DNA of 64,000 nt from Luzula sylvatica (GCA_946800325.1 OX326958.1:6272001-6336000); one strand, 5' to 3'. Shown: positions 48,767 to 61,299, numbered from the stretch's first letter. Translations and numbers: made by a program. The notes: a model not told the origin generated them from the letters alone.

Positions 48767-50779
48767 TTAATTATAAGTCTCATCCACTAAGGTATTAATT
48801 GTATTATAAATATTATCATTGATTTCAATACCAGTAGCCATTAATAAATCTATAATTTCACTTTTATTTGTAATTTCTTTTGTATCCTCTAAGTTTAATA
48901 ACTTTGATTCAGCAGTGTTATTTTTGTTTTTTTGTCTTTTATTTCCATCTTTTTGAATTTCTTTAAATTGAACTAATTGGGCTTTCTCAATTGGTGATGT
49001 ATAATGATTCGATTGTTTATTTAATAACCTTGTACTCCTTCTTTGCTGTTCATCTATTTTAATATTTTTGTTTTTCTCTTTACAGATTTCTTTAGGTAAG
49101 GCAACATGCTTAATTGGATTTATTTCTACCACTGGAATCTGTTTGCATTTTAAGATTTGATTAATTTCAATTGGTTTATCTTTTTTACTATTTTGTGATC
49201 CAGAGAAATACTCACTTATTTTCTTTTGATTTTTTATAGGAAAATGCTTAATTGGTGACAAAAAATCTTTTTCTCTTGTATAAAATGAGGTACCTTGAAC
49301 TCTATGCTCTCTAGTAATTTTATTGCCATGATCATTACTATTTTGATTTGGAGATTTAATCTCAGTTAATAAAGAAGTAATGTCCTGATTTGTTTGTGTT
49401 TGACCTAAATCCTTATGTTCAAGAGATATACTATTTGAGGAGATTGTATTATCTAGTTGAGAAATATCGTTAGAGTTTTGAAATGTAGTATTATGATTAA
49501 GATATGGAACTATTGATTGACATGGCACATTCTCTTCTTGAGGAGAAACATGATATGAATTAGGGTTTGATATACACTCCTTGTTTTGCTGTGAAATTAT
49601 AGAAAGACCCTTGTTTGTGAACTTAATGGCCAATGAGAGTTTAGGGTTTAATAATGATTTTATATGATATGATATTACTTGTTGCTTTTTATAAGGTGAA
49701 TAAATTTCCTTAATTAGAGGAAATATTATTTGCTGTGATGCTTGAGCATATGAAATTTTTATTGCCCCTATTCCCCCTTGCTGCCCAAGGATGATGACCT
49801 TTTCAGAGGGCTTTGAAATCCTATCAGTAATGATGATGTCCTTATTTGAACTAAGGGTTTCAATAATACTTTTAATTGGAGGATTTATTATTTTCTTTTC
49901 TTTAATTCTCCAAAAAGTATTAGTTTTTTTCTTTATTTGCCATATTTTAACTGTTTTACTTCTCTTCTCTTTGTGTATATTTTTATTAGGTATCCTTACC
50001 TTTTTATATGTTTTATTGTTTTTTCCCTCCCTTTCCCTTTTTTCAAATTTTTTTCCTGTGATGATTTCTGAGGGCTCATTTGTAATTATGTTGGAGGACT
50101 TATTTATAACTGTGTCTGGGGGTATACTTGTATTAAGAGAAGAACTAGATACATTAAGAATCTCCTTAACAGGTAATATAACTGTATTATGATCATCAAT
50201 TATTTTTATAGAGTTTGGAATTTTTATACTGGCCTTGCAATTAATAGTTAATTTAATTTCTTGTATAATTTTTTCAGGCATGTATGACCCAACTGAAATT
50301 AGAGTACCAAGAGGTTCTATTATAGCTATAAGAACATGTGGATTACAGTAAATATCTGGTAAGTTATATAAAAAAATTTCTTTTGTAAAAAAAATTTCTT
50401 CAATTTTTTTCTTTGATAAATTTACTGTTATTTGAAATGTTGAATTAACAGCCTGTTGTCCTTTGTTTTCATTTGGAGCAATGTCTAAAGGTTTCTGGCT
50501 TGACTGTCCAAAAACAGGTATATTTTTTATATTATTAATATCCTGTAATTTGGTATAACAAATTTTTTGAATGTGTCCTAACTTATAACACCTTAAACAC
50601 CTTATTGGATCTCTACATTCATGCCTTAAGTGACTATGTGATAAACATCTAAAACATGTTTTAGGATATTGAATTTTCTGCATAGGGTTTGTTTTAGGTT
50701 GTTTTTGCTTTGATACTAATGTCCATTTGTTATTGTTATTGTTTTGCAGGGCTTGTGCATAAGTATTTGAGTTATTCAT
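48767..50779 (-). CDS. LINE ORF1-like protein with two CCHC zinc knuckles, 670 aa
   Basis: Intact frame from MNNSNTYAQALQ to DETYN. Residues 42-55 (CFRCLSHSHLRHEC) and 61-74 (CLRCYKLGHIQKIC) are two CX2CX4HX4C knuckles separated by five residues, as in nucleic-acid-binding gag or LINE ORF1 proteins. Residues about 118-210 (IFLYNLPDIYCNPHVLIAII, EPLGTLISVGSYMPEKI) form a compact conserved region resembling the DUF4283-type part of plant L1 ORF1, though knuckles precede it here. A long Lys/Asn/Ser-rich linker follows. The C-terminal motif RRSTRLLNKQSNHYTSPIEK is strongly kept in the second copy. It probably binds element RNA and must rely on a reverse transcriptase supplied elsewhere. The open 670 codons suggest recent activity. 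Confidence 0.8.
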   Translation of the reverse strand: MNNSNTYAQALQNNNNNKWTLVSKQKQPKTNPMQKIQYPKTCFRCLSHSHLRHECRDPIRCLRCYKLGHIQKICYTKLQDINNIKNIPVFGQSSQKPLDIAPNENKGQQAVNSTFQITVNLSKKKIEEIFFTKEIFLYNLPDIYCNPHVLIAIIEPLGTLISVGSYMPEKIIQEIKLTINCKASIKIPNSIKIIDDHNTVILPVKEILNVSSSSLNTSIPPDTVINKSSNIITNEPSEIITGKKFEKREREGKNNKTYKKVRIPNKNIHKEKRSKTVKIWQIKKKTNTFWRIKEKKIINPPIKSIIETLSSNKDIIITDRISKPSEKVIILGQQGGIGAIKISYAQASQQIIFPLIKEIYSPYKKQQVISYHIKSLLNPKLSLAIKFTNKGLSIISQQNKECISNPNSYHVSPQEENVPCQSIVPYLNHNTTFQNSNDISQLDNTISSNSISLEHKDLGQTQTNQDITSLLTEIKSPNQNSNDHGNKITREHRVQGTSFYTREKDFLSPIKHFPIKNQKKISEYFSGSQNSKKDKPIEINQILKCKQIPVVEINPIKHVALPKEICKEKNKNIKIDEQQRRSTRLLNKQSNHYTSPIEKAQLVQFKEIQKDGNKRQKNKNNTAESKLLNLEDTKEITNKSEIIDLLMATGIEINDNIYNTINTLVDETYN

Positions 50780-51432
50780 TGAAGTAAAATAAAGAAGAAA
50801 AAAGACTTAGCTGATTGATGAACAATCTTCAAGATCTCTATGTCCAGTGAGCTCTCCAGTATCATCCAAATAACTCTCCAGTAGTATCCAAATCAACTCT
50901 CTTAAACTCTCCTTAAACCTCGTTCAACCCATTGTATTCTTGATATTTGCAATATTTGTAAATAATGGTAATTAGGTTGAAATTTGGTATGTATTCTCTA
51001 AAGAAATGAAGGGCTTAACTTTTCTCAACGAAAAGTCTATATACCCTTTTCCTTCTTTAGAGATGGAAAACTCTTCTTGCTCGGTTTTGAAACTTTGAGA
51101 ATTATTGTCGTTTTTAGAAGAATTGGTTTGATTCTTTCTCAAGAAAACTTCTTCCTAACTTCTTGAACCGCCTGAAGGTTGGAAAGACCCGAGGAGTTTG
51201 GTTAGAATCGAGGAGCTGGTACGAACCGCCTGACTTTGAAGTTTCAACTCTATGAGACCTCAATCGTCTCACTTCTTGAATCGCCTCACTTCTTGAGCCA
51301 AGATTATGAATCTAAAAACCTACTACGTGCCATACAAAAGGTTCAGTGCCATTACTCTCCCTTCCCTCTCTCTCTCCAGAGCTCGATTCCCATAGCTCTC
51401 TTCGCATTTTTTTCACTTCTCTTCACCCCACG

Positions 51433-51433
<1 letters not shown>

Positions 51434-51508
<75 letters not shown>
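51434..51508. repeat. Compound (CT)n(CA)n microsatellite
   Basis: CT repeats at 51434-51474 run into CA repeats to 51508, within the leader of the LINE-like element. Just right of it, the plus strand carries a short frame MRRLGFRILLFVVGAALVVF with a membrane-segment look at 51648-51732. It may be captured gene 5' sequence. Confidence 0.9.
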
Positions 51509-51509
<1 letters not shown>

Positions 51510-52033
51510 TTTACTGTTATACTTCTCTCACTCTAGAGAGAGAGAGAGCATGGCAGAAGCCTTCAATTCACCACCTTACCTTAGCTTTATTTCACTGCCA
51601 ATCCTTTGAAAATAACTTCAAAAAAAAAGAAAAAAAAAAAACGAAAATGAGGCGATTAGGGTTTCGGATTTTGCTTTTTGTTGTTGGAGCTGCTCTTGTG
51701 GTGTTCTTCTTATTCAGTCATCGAAAAATATAATTATAATGTCAATTTAATAAGAAAAATATATTTTTACTTTTACAAACAAGTTATTATGATTTATACA
51801 TATTCTCAACGATACATAATTTTCCTCTTAAAACTAAAAAAGTTAAACTATGATATGCTAAAACTTTGAACAATATTATTTTTGAGATTATATTGAACCA
51901 TATAACAAGGAAATATATCGGATACACAATAATTAAGCACCAATACAAACCACAAAGCAGAACATCTCATATATGGAGAGGCATACAATTTTAATTTTTA
52001 ACTACTACATAATTATTAAACAATACATTTCGA

Positions 52034-53174
<1,141 letters not shown>

Positions 53175-53276
53175 TATTGACAATAGGGGAATGTATGTAT
53201 GTATAACAAAATGTAGTAGTTGTAATGTTTGTTCCCTTAATTTGTGTTTTGAAGTATATAGTATGGTGTAGTCGTG

Positions 53277-53288
53277 CATATATATAGA
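53277..53288 (-). promoter_or_regulatory. TATA box of peroxidase copy 2
   Basis: The minus strand reads tctatatatatgc about 105 bp before the ATG at 53174, matching the element of copy 1. Confidence 0.65.
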
Positions 53289-53350
53289 GAGAGACTGAGG
53301 TGAGACAGAGAGAGTAGTCGAATGGTCAAAGATTAGATTTTGAGGCCATA

Positions 53351-54349
53351 TATGGTGCCGACGTCCTTGTATCATCAATCAGTAGTTGATCACCCAAATA
53401 ATTAACAAAAGTACACTCTATTAACAATTAATTAATATATAACTAAAATACGTATGTATTAACAAATCTTAATCAATAACTATTAACTATTAATTAGATG
53501 TCATTTTATTAATGACTTTGTTAATTAATTATTAATTAATTGTTAATTGATGATATAGAAGATGTGATGGAAAAATAAGAGGGCATGGTCAAATTACCCA
53601 ATATCATATGTATCCATTCAAAATGTGAAATATCATGAATATTCCTGTAAAACAAAATCTCATCAATAGCCATCATCTCATAATATTTCAAAACAAAAAT
53701 ATCCACTACCTCTGTTTCTCACTCTTCCACGGGGAAATAAGATCGTTAAGTAAGAATAGTTTTGTGTTTCATACCCAACCAACTAGGCTAGAGGTCGCTG
53801 ACAATCCAAAATAATATTACGATTAAAAGTATCATTAAAGTGTAATTAAAGGTACACCGCGTTACCGAAAATTATATATAGACACCAAAGAACGAAGGAC
53901 TACTAGTCACACAAAGATTTTTATAATTAACGCGAAAAGTCGAATGTAACATACGTCCAAAAAAGATATTTGTAACATACGTCCGAAAATTATATATAGA
54001 CACCAAATAAGATCGTTAAGTCGAATGTAACATACATCTCATCAATACCCATCATCTCATAATATGACCCGGTCCAAAAATGTCTATTGATTGAGAAATG
54101 CAACGACTTTTCGCGTGTTTGGACTAATTGGACAAAGACTCGGTCCAAAGTCGGTCTCTTTGATATTAGCATGTTTGGAACGACAAATTTCAAATTTTAA
54201 GTTTTTAAAGGAAAATTCTCCCAAACAGAAATTAAGAGTTCATTCTTTCCATTCATAGTTAAACAGCAAAGTTAAGTCCGTTTATCATTTATTTGTACTT
54301 CCCATGATGAAATGTGGAGATGTAAAAACATCAATTTGGGTGTTTTGCC
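53351..54349. other. Intergenic sequence with local duplications
   Basis: Phrases such as gaaaattatatatagacacc (53868 and 53984), gtaacatacgtcc and aagatcgttaagt occur twice within 53640-54070, showing a local, imperfect duplication. 53400-53560 is rich in ttaattaatt words and may be a MITE remnant. No gene. Confidence 0.5.
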
Positions 54350-54588
54350 CATAACAAATCATGATCCACTTTTTTTTTTAAAAGATAAAAAATAATTGAA
54401 GTATCAAATTGAAATTATTTTTATTGATACATTTTACGTTGGTTATTTTTCTTCGTATTCTGATAATGCATGATTATTAAAATTAAAATTTTGTTTAATA
54501 CGCAATACAATTCAGTAATCTCTCTTTCTTTCCATTCGCATTCTTATGCATAATACAAATATACAATTGAAGTATTTTAATAACTTGC

Positions 54589-54650
54589 AGCACTAGAAAC
54601 GGTACTAGTGGTACTGACGCCTCTGGCTTTAGGCCGAAAGCGAGAGGGTT
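54589..54650 (-). pseudogene. TFIIIB B''-like fragment (copy b)
   Basis: The minus strand has the word series ctctcgctttcggcctaaag followed by the scaaag/ccagaggcg region and the accactagtacc end, matching the fragments at 24973 and 56618. It is only about 60 bp and is truncated. Confidence 0.35.
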
Positions 54651-55097
54651 TAGAAAAAATTAGATGATTTTTAATTTTTGGATAAATATGATATTTTAGA
54701 TATATGAAATGATAAATATGCAATTTTAAGTTAAAAAAAAGATAACTATGTAATTTTAAGTTTAAAAAAAAAAATATGTAAATTCGCCGACGGAGAGCTC
54801 AGCCCACGTGACTATGCCTTTATGTAAATAATTCATCTTTGGCCATTTGGGCCGTGCTTATATTTTATCTGATTTGTAATTTTGGTTGATCATAATTTCG
54901 GCATGACAGAAAGGACATTGCATGCATGAAAGGAAGTGGGACTGCTCTACTCATACATATCAATATGCAAAATATTATTGTTTGATAAATAAACGTATAA
55001 ACTTTTATCTCCAACATATCAATCAAACAAGGAGAAATAATTAGATTAAAATGGGTTGCCTAACTGCACTCTTCATGCAAATAAAAGGAACCAAAGA

Positions 55098-55117
55098 GGG
55101 TTTAGGGTTTAGGGTTT
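55098..55117. repeat. Short interstitial telomere-like repeat
   Basis: The sequence gggtttagggtttagggttt contains nearly three TTTAGGG units. The homologous place at about 59128 reads gggttgtaaatttagg, so this is a local expansion and not a telomere. Confidence 0.8.
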
Positions 55118-55249
55118 GGACTATAATTGGAGATAATATATGTTTTAGATATTGGAGAAAGATCATATAGAAGGTTTGAATGAGGTATAATTGATAAATA
55201 CTATGGATAGTTCAATCGGATACAACCCCTCCCTGCAAATGGAAGGAGT

Positions 55250-56100
55250 GCGAGGAGTATTACTGGAGACACTGAACCGGATGCATCCAGTATTGCGGCA
55301 ATGGAGGAGTTTCTAGAGTTTAAATCAAAAGATGGCTCCACGGCCGGAATCTATTTAGGGCTTTAGTGGAATTAGTGGACTTAGTTAGTTTAGGTAGATA
55401 AATCCCAGTCGAGATAAGTTGTAATGGGTATACTAATTGATGGTATTGACGAGTCTTCGGTATACCCAATGGTCTCTATGAATCTGATCGTTGAGATCGT
55501 TGAGATCGTTGAGATCAGTTCAGATTGAAAATAATAATTCCGCAAGAATTAGAAAATGAAAATGAAAATATTTTTCTTTTAAAAAAGATTGAAAATAAAA
55601 TAATAAAATTTAGTTCAAATAAATATGATTTATCATGTGTTAAATTAAATATAATAAAAATATTAAATAAACCAAGGTATTTTTTTATAATTCGGTTTAC
55701 CACCTAATCAATGTGGTTACCACCTAATAAATATATTGTGTCACCTAATTAATACAGTTTATCACATATTATGACAATTTAATGTATTTATTATATATTA
55801 GCAACACATCAATACATTGAGGGGATAATAGAGGGGACAAATATAATTGTTCTATAGATTACTGTCATTCTAAACATAAAGATAGATTACCATCATTCAT
55901 AAACATATTATTATTCATAAAACATAAATATACGTGACATTCAATTTCTGTATATATATACCATGTCCACTAAGCCAACATAGATTTGGTGAAATTGAAT
56001 GCATTTTTTTATATATTATATGAGATGATCTGAATTTGTTGTAGAAATTCTTTTAAATCAAAGTTCCATCTAGAATTATACATGCATTTAGAGTGAAAAT
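55250..56100. other. AT-rich sequence, no gene recognised
   Basis: Near 55490-55515 the word gatcgttga is repeated four times in tandem. Two overlapping 60-codon frames on opposite strands at 55515-55707 have low-complexity composition and are not genes. Confidence 0.5.
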
Positions 56101-56617
56101 TATTCTTCGAGTAAGAATTATAAGATATACGAGTGATTCTTACCCATTTTCAGAAGTAAACTATCAAATATCAATGAAGATGCAGTGAAAACGGGCTTTA
56201 ATATTTAAAAGAAACTATGCTTTAGAAATTATATTGGGATTTTTACTCTTTCTTGTGAGAATTTATGTTCTCAGGCAAGACCTTGGTCCATTTTTTCAAA
56301 AAAAAGAAAAAGAAAAAGTATTTATGAAGAGATTTGAATTAGGAAATATGTTTTAATTCAAAAATTTCTAATTTCAGACATTTATTTCAAATTTCTACTG
56401 TGAACTGTTAAAAAGTTAAATCATCCTCGTATCAAATATTGAAGTTATTTTTGTTGATGAATCTTATGGTACATTTTACGCTGGTTATTCTTCTTCATAT
56501 TATGATAATGCATGATCATTGCAATTTTGCTTAATACACAATACAATTCACTAATCTCTCTCTTCCTTTCTATTCGCATTCTTATATTATACACAATACA
56601 ATTGAAGTATTTTAATA

Positions 56618-56747
56618 ACTAGTGGTACTGCCGCCTCGTGCTTTAGGTCGAAACCGAAAGGTTTGGAACGGCAAAAGCGGGATTTCTGGTCCGAGTAGGA
56701 GCGCCACCGAGGTCGTCCAAGCGAGAATCGATGTCAATGTCAGCCAT
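56618..56747 (-). pseudogene. TFIIIB B''-like first-exon fragment (copy c)
   Basis: This copy keeps a start: MADIDIDSRLDDLGGAPTRT followed by RNPAFAV. A one-base shift then restores the FRFRPKARGGSTTS part. An N-terminal acidic stretch followed by a basic RFRPKA motif fits my recollection of plant TFIIIB component B'' (Bdp1), but this needs a search. The exon cannot be translated through because of the shift and a stop. Confidence 0.4.
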
Positions 56748-57220
56748 GGCGACGAAATTAGGGTTAGTACTTAGTATGAGGAATTCAGCGCGAACCTCAA
56801 CCTCTAAACCCTCGTATTGTTCCGAATGGAAAGAACAACGTCGACGGAGAGCTCACGCACACTGCGCGTGATTCTCTCTCTCGGGCCATCCTTGTATTTC
56901 CTCTGATCATTATTTCAGCATGACAGTCATGCTAAAAGGGCATCGCATGCATGAAAAAGAATGGGGGAAATAAAATGGAAGAAATAATCAACGAGAATGG
57001 TGTTCAAAGATACAAAATGGAATTGGAGGTAACATATATAAAGATATTGGAGTAAGATCACACAGAAGGCTCGTATATTATTGAAATATTTATACATGCA
57101 TTTTTAAACGAGAATGGTGTTCAAAGATACAAATCATTCATTTTTAAATCGAAATTCCATCTAGAATTATAAGACATACGAGTGATTCTTACCCATTTTC
57201 AGAAGTAAACTATCAGTGAA

Positions 57221-57230
57221 CAGTGACGGA

Positions 57231-57264
<34 letters not shown>

Positions 57265-57543
57265 GGGCGAGCGGGCGGCCCGGCCCCCCCTATGAAACGA
57301 AGAACCGACGTATTAGCGAAAAAATAAGGTGATTTTGCTCGTTTGGAAAGTAATAAATATGATAAATTTGTAAATATTTCACAAATATTAAGCTAGTCTA
57401 GTGACAAAGTTGATGCTTGTGAGATGGAAGGTCTTGAGTTCAAGTCCCGCAAGTGGGATATTTTGATTTTTTTTTTTTTTTTTTTTTTCGGTCCCCCTAT
57501 AAAATCCGGCCCCCCCTATACATCGATCCTGGATCCGCCCCTG
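57221..57543. mobile_element. hAT-type MITE with internal tRNA-like B-box word, 323 bp
   Basis: Ends cagtgacggatttag and ggatccgcccctg are inverted copies of the CAGTGGCGGATCCAG type. The 8-bp TCAGTGAA flanks both sides (57213-57220 and 57544-57551), and the empty site is visible in the related repeat at about 56190. Next to the left end is a 29-base G run (57235-57263). The interior reads gtctagtgacaaagttgatg and ggtcttgagttcaagtcccg, resembling pol III A and B boxes. Confidence 0.85.
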
Positions 57544-58229
57544 TCAGTGAAGAAGCAGTGGAAACATATTTTAATATTTGAAAAACTATACTTTAGAAAC
57601 TATCTTGGGGGTTTTACTCTATTTTTGTGAGAATTTATTTTCTTTCGTTCTTATGTGCAAATTTTTTTTTGCCTGTAACCTCTATTATTGTAAATTATTT
57701 TATATTTATTAACTAATTGTTGGATCTCAGGCAAGACCTTGGTCCATTTTCTTCAAAACAAAAAAAAATAGTATTTATGAAGAGATTTGAATTAGGAGAT
57801 ACGTTTTAATTCAAAAATTTCTACTTTTAGACATTTATTTCAGATTTCTACTATGAAGCATTAAAAAGTTAATATAAACATTATATTATATATGAATTAA
57901 TTTAAAACGTACCTCGAAATTCAGTCTTTTTAATCAAAATAATCGCATTGTTCCATTGGGGCTTTGTCCTTGAGCTTTTTATTTACCTGAGTAATGCTAG
58001 GAACTCCGTCTTTCCAATTCGTGATAAGAAAGATGGAGTTCCTAATAAGGGCTCTATTTACATACATTGTACTTAATAAACTATATAACTTAATTTAAGA
58101 ACAAACTATTATAACAAATCTTTAATAAGAGAAATAGTATTAACAAATCTATTAAGGGGCCAACTAATTCATTCTATGGATACGTACACTACAAGCACGT
58201 CATCAATAAAAACACGATACGTGTCAGTT

Positions 58230-58770
58230 TGCTCTTTTTCAATTTTAATCGAATTTGTTCAATTTTGACTGCGTTTGTGCATTTCACAAATGCAGACGAC
58301 AAAAATGATATACGTCATTGTACAAAATGTATAAATCGGGTACACCCATGTAAAAAAAAATTACCTCATAAAATATTGCATACATACATTAAGATATATT
58401 ATACATATAAAAAAAGTATAATATAAATTTGTATTTAGAAAAAGTACATCATGCATATAAAGTGTATATGATACATTTAAAAATATATAACAAACAAAAA
58501 AATATCATAGATATAAAAAATATATAACATGTATTTATTTAAAAAAAAAAATATAACATACATCTAAAATGTATAAGATACATCAAAAAGATATAACATA
58601 TAAAAATATATCATATATCAAAATAAAGTATAAAACCTTAATGAAAGACGGCATGCGTATAAGAGTGCATAATCTTTTCCTATTAAAAAAAAAATTATAA
58701 CAAATCTTTAATCAAAAAAATATTATAACAAATATTTAATAAAAAAATCATCATCATAACAAAAAATATT
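58230..58770. repeat. Duplicate of 37490-37690 (direct) and 44505-44890 (inverted)
   Basis: One continuous sequence here matches two pieces that flank the inverted segment at 37.7-45.65 kb in opposite orientations. It therefore records the order before the inversion. It is non-coding. Confidence 0.75.
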
Positions 58771-59454
58771 GGAGATACTTGAATCATTAAGATAAGTTAA
58801 GTTATGCTTATATTATGTTTGAATTATTTTTGTGATTATGTCTTATGTAATTAATCTCTCTTGGGCTATTTGGATCGGGTAACCAACATCAATCTACTCG
58901 TGGGCCGTTTGAACTATTCTTATATTTTCTCTGATTTTGTAACTTTACTTGATCACAATTTCGACATGACACTCATGCTAAAAGGCATTACCTGCACGAA
59001 AAGAAGTTGGACTGCTCACGCCAGTATGCAAAAATAAAATATATATTTTGATAATAAATCGTATAAATAATCTATCTGGAACATATCAAACGAGAAGAAT
59101 CGATTATATTAAGTCAGTTGCCTAAATAAAAGGAACCAAAGAGGGTTGTAAATTTAGGACCAAATAATATATGTATTAGATATTGGAGTAAGATCATATG
59201 GAAGGACTGATTCTCGACAACTTTCAAGAGTAAATTGTAAATCAAAATGCAACAAAGAGCGATTTTAATATTTAGGGAACTATATTATGTGCAATATAGG
59301 CCGATTTCAAGAGCAAGGTCATTATTGCTTATTATATTTATCTACTTGTATTATGAAATTTAATAAATCAAATAAATAGTTTTTTTATATGTATAAATTA
59401 TTATTTTTTTTTATCATAAAAAATCACTCAAATTATAATATGTCATATATACAA

Positions 59455-59633
59455 GTTTGTTAAGGTGAATCTAAAAAAAATCACGCGGACAAAATATACT
59501 AATAAAATTAACAAAATATATTTTTTAAATTAACATACTGCTTAATCAAGCATGTTAGGATGACTAAAATTAGAAAGAAATAATATATTTTCAACAGTAT
59601 ATCTTGCTAAATATAAAAATATATATTTTGGTT

Positions 59634-59712
<79 letters not shown>

Positions 59713-59960
59713 TAACAAGAATCCATAAAAAATCTGAAAAAGAATCCAAAAACCAAAATATACTATTTAAATTAGCAAAATATATTCTTTTTTTTTATCA
59801 AAATATACTATTGAAAATGTATTATTCTATTCTCAATTTTAACTATGTTAACATATTGGAATCATAAATATATTTTGCTAATTTGAATAATATATTTTGT
59901 TAGTTTCATCAGTATATTTTGCCCGCGTGGATTTTTTTTGGATTCTCCTTAGCAAGCACA
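59455..59960. mobile_element. MITE with inverted arms and an (AT)n core
   Basis: The left arm runs gttaaggtgaatctaaaaaa, then tcacgcggacaaaatatact. The right arm is the inverse, with agtatattttgcccgcgtgg and ttggattctccttagcaag. A long AT microsatellite fills 59636-59710. A possible 8-bp duplication catatata flanks the element. Confidence 0.75.
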
Positions 59961-60025
59961 TATATATATGAAAGTTAATATATATTGATTTGATTTGATT
60001 TTTTCTAATATTAGTATTATTTTTT

Positions 60026-60303
60026 GGGAAATTTTCAAAAAAACCCTATCTTTTTTGGATATTCTAATAAACCCCCTATCTTTTTGGAAACTCCAAAAAA
60101 AAATCCTCTACCGAACTTTTATTTTCAAAATACCCCTTCTATTTTCATATGCATATTTTTGTTATTTTTTCATTAATTTTAAGAAAATAGAAGGGTATTT
60201 TGAAAATAAAAATTTGGTAGAAAGAGTTTTTTGGAGTTTCCAAAAAAATAGGGGTTTTTTTAGAATATCCAAAAAAGGTAGGGTTTTTTTTTGAAAATAT
60301 CCC
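60026..60303. mobile_element. Fold-back MITE, 278 bp, related to 15202-15888
   Basis: The left end gggaaattttcaaaaaaacc and right end ggttttttt...gaaaatatccc are inverted copies, and the arms run through ggatattctaataaaccccc and its inverse. TTATTTTTT flanks both sides (60017-60025 and 60304-60312). A spurious 99-codon frame covers it. Confidence 0.8.
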
Positions 60304-60383
60304 TTATTTTTTTTGCGTGATTCATGTAAAATAGAAATATTTTGTAGTAGCTTTTAATTAAGTTAAAAATGTACAAAAACAAG

Positions 60384-61299
60384 ATTGGAAGTTGGAACAC
60401 AGAGCTGTTAATGCAAATATGCAATCATTCTACTTACTATTGGTTTCTTAACTGCGAGTAGATTTTAATTTAAAATTGGAGTGACGATATCAAAGTTTCT
60501 CCTTGCTAACTACAGTCAACTCCTAGTCAACTTTTCCAACCTAACATAGATTTTGATAAATACACCCCATCTCTTTATTCGATTCATGGCGGCTGCAGTC
60601 TTTTTCTTCTGTTTTTTTTTTTTTAGCCCGTAGGCAGTCTTTTTCTTCTGTTCCTCTCTCTTACAAGCAATTTGATTTCCAGAAATATCCCCCAATCTTT
60701 AATCGATAAAATATTGAGATTTCTTTGTCGTTGGTGTTTTGTTTTTAATTTTTTTTCCTTCTTTTTGGTTCTTTCTCTCGAAATTTTCGTACATGAGAGT
60801 TCTTCTTTTCTTCCAATTATTTGTTGTATTGATTGGATTTTGAGTGTGGGTTTTGCTCAAATTGAGTTAATTTATTTTTAAATATAAGATCTTTTTAGCT
60901 ATTTTGGTGCTGAATATTACTTGGAGATGGCGTCGAGAATTGTTGGTCTGTTTATTCTGCTGAAATTTTGTTGGGTTTCAGCTTCAAGCTCGAATTTAAA
61001 TCTTTCTAGAGTTTGTGGACATGAAGAAGTTTCTTATTTGGAGAGATCTGGTGATGGTTTTCAAATTCTTATTAACGAAAGTATGATCGAGAACTCTACT
61101 CTTGTTTGTGAGCAGTTAAATTCTTATTTTGCAAATGGTTGATTCGTATGTGATCCAAAATTGAATTCGTGGAAAAAGATTCGCAATATTACTCCACGAA
61201 GAGCAGAGCCTTAGCTCAGGGAAAAATTAAGTTTACTGCATAAATGCAGGATAATATTTTTCAATTTCTCATACGTATTTCACATTTCTTTCAAAATAA
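60384..61299 (+). repeat. Duplicate of 43618-44505, opposite orientation
   Basis: High similarity over about 900 bp, including the 73-aa ORF, its upstream AT-rich leader and the trailing ccacgaagagca and tttactgcataaatgcagg segment. Homology ends at ttcaaaataac (about 61299), where the next LINE-like element starts. Confidence 0.85.
60921..61142 (+). CDS. 73-aa secreted-peptide-like ORF (copy 1)
   Basis: The start ATG at 60921 opens MEMASRIVGLFILLKFCWVS, a likely signal peptide. It is followed by SNLNLSRVCGHEEVSYLERS, GDGFQILINESMIENSTLVC and EQLNSYFANG, then a stop. There are two Cys residues in the predicted mature part (VCGH and LVCEQ) that could form a disulfide. The near-identical copy at 43797 (one residue different) shows a recent duplication that included about 300 bp of leader. 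The ORF may be a small secreted protein or the orphan first exon of a bigger one. No further exon is visible before the LINE-like element at 61300. Family not recognised. Confidence 0.45.
   Translation: MEMASRIVGLFILLKFCWVSASSSNLNLSRVCGHEEVSYLERSGDGFQILINESMIENSTLVCEQLNSYFANG

Larger units (their letters stand above)
47713..51722 (-). mobile_element. 4.0-kb LINE-like element with ORF1 but no reverse transcriptase
   Basis: It is flanked by the 15-bp target duplication gaaaaatataattat (47698-47712 and 51723-51737). The plus strand starts with a poly-T, so the element reads on the minus strand with a 3' poly-A. It contains one long ORF (48767-50779), a leader of about 940 bp and a trailer of about 1050 bp. 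No reverse transcriptase or endonuclease frame is present. The empty site is seen in copy 1 near 20880. A related element starts at about 61300. Confidence 0.85.
54350..59300. repeat. Degenerate large repeat units (three or more copies)
   Basis: Landmarks recur in order: gcatgacagaaagg/gcatgacagtcatgc/acatgacactcatgc at about 54900, 56920 and 58965; cccattttcagaagtaaact at 56140 and 57190; caggcaagaccttggtccat at 56272 and 57727; and a run leading into the TFIIIB-like fragments at 54480 and 56520. Copies are diverged and interrupted by MITEs. The 55515-55707 frames are AT-rich noise. Confidence 0.65.

Noticed and set aside
49791..50192. 133-codon hydrophobic plus-strand frame
   Set aside because: It is antisense to the ORF1-like protein. 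Its hydrophobicity comes from reading Lys/Asn-rich codons backwards.
55098..55117. Telomere
   Set aside because: Fewer than three TTTAGGG units, with the homologous copy lacking them.
57400..57470. tRNA gene
   Set aside because: Only A- and B-box-like words are present. A cloverleaf with acceptor stem could not be formed, and the sequence lies inside a hAT MITE.
59604..59867. 87-codon Ile/Tyr repeat protein
   Set aside because: It is the translation of an (AT)n microsatellite inside a MITE.
59995..60294. 99-codon Phe/Ile-rich frame
   Set aside because: It spans a fold-back MITE exactly and is low-complexity.
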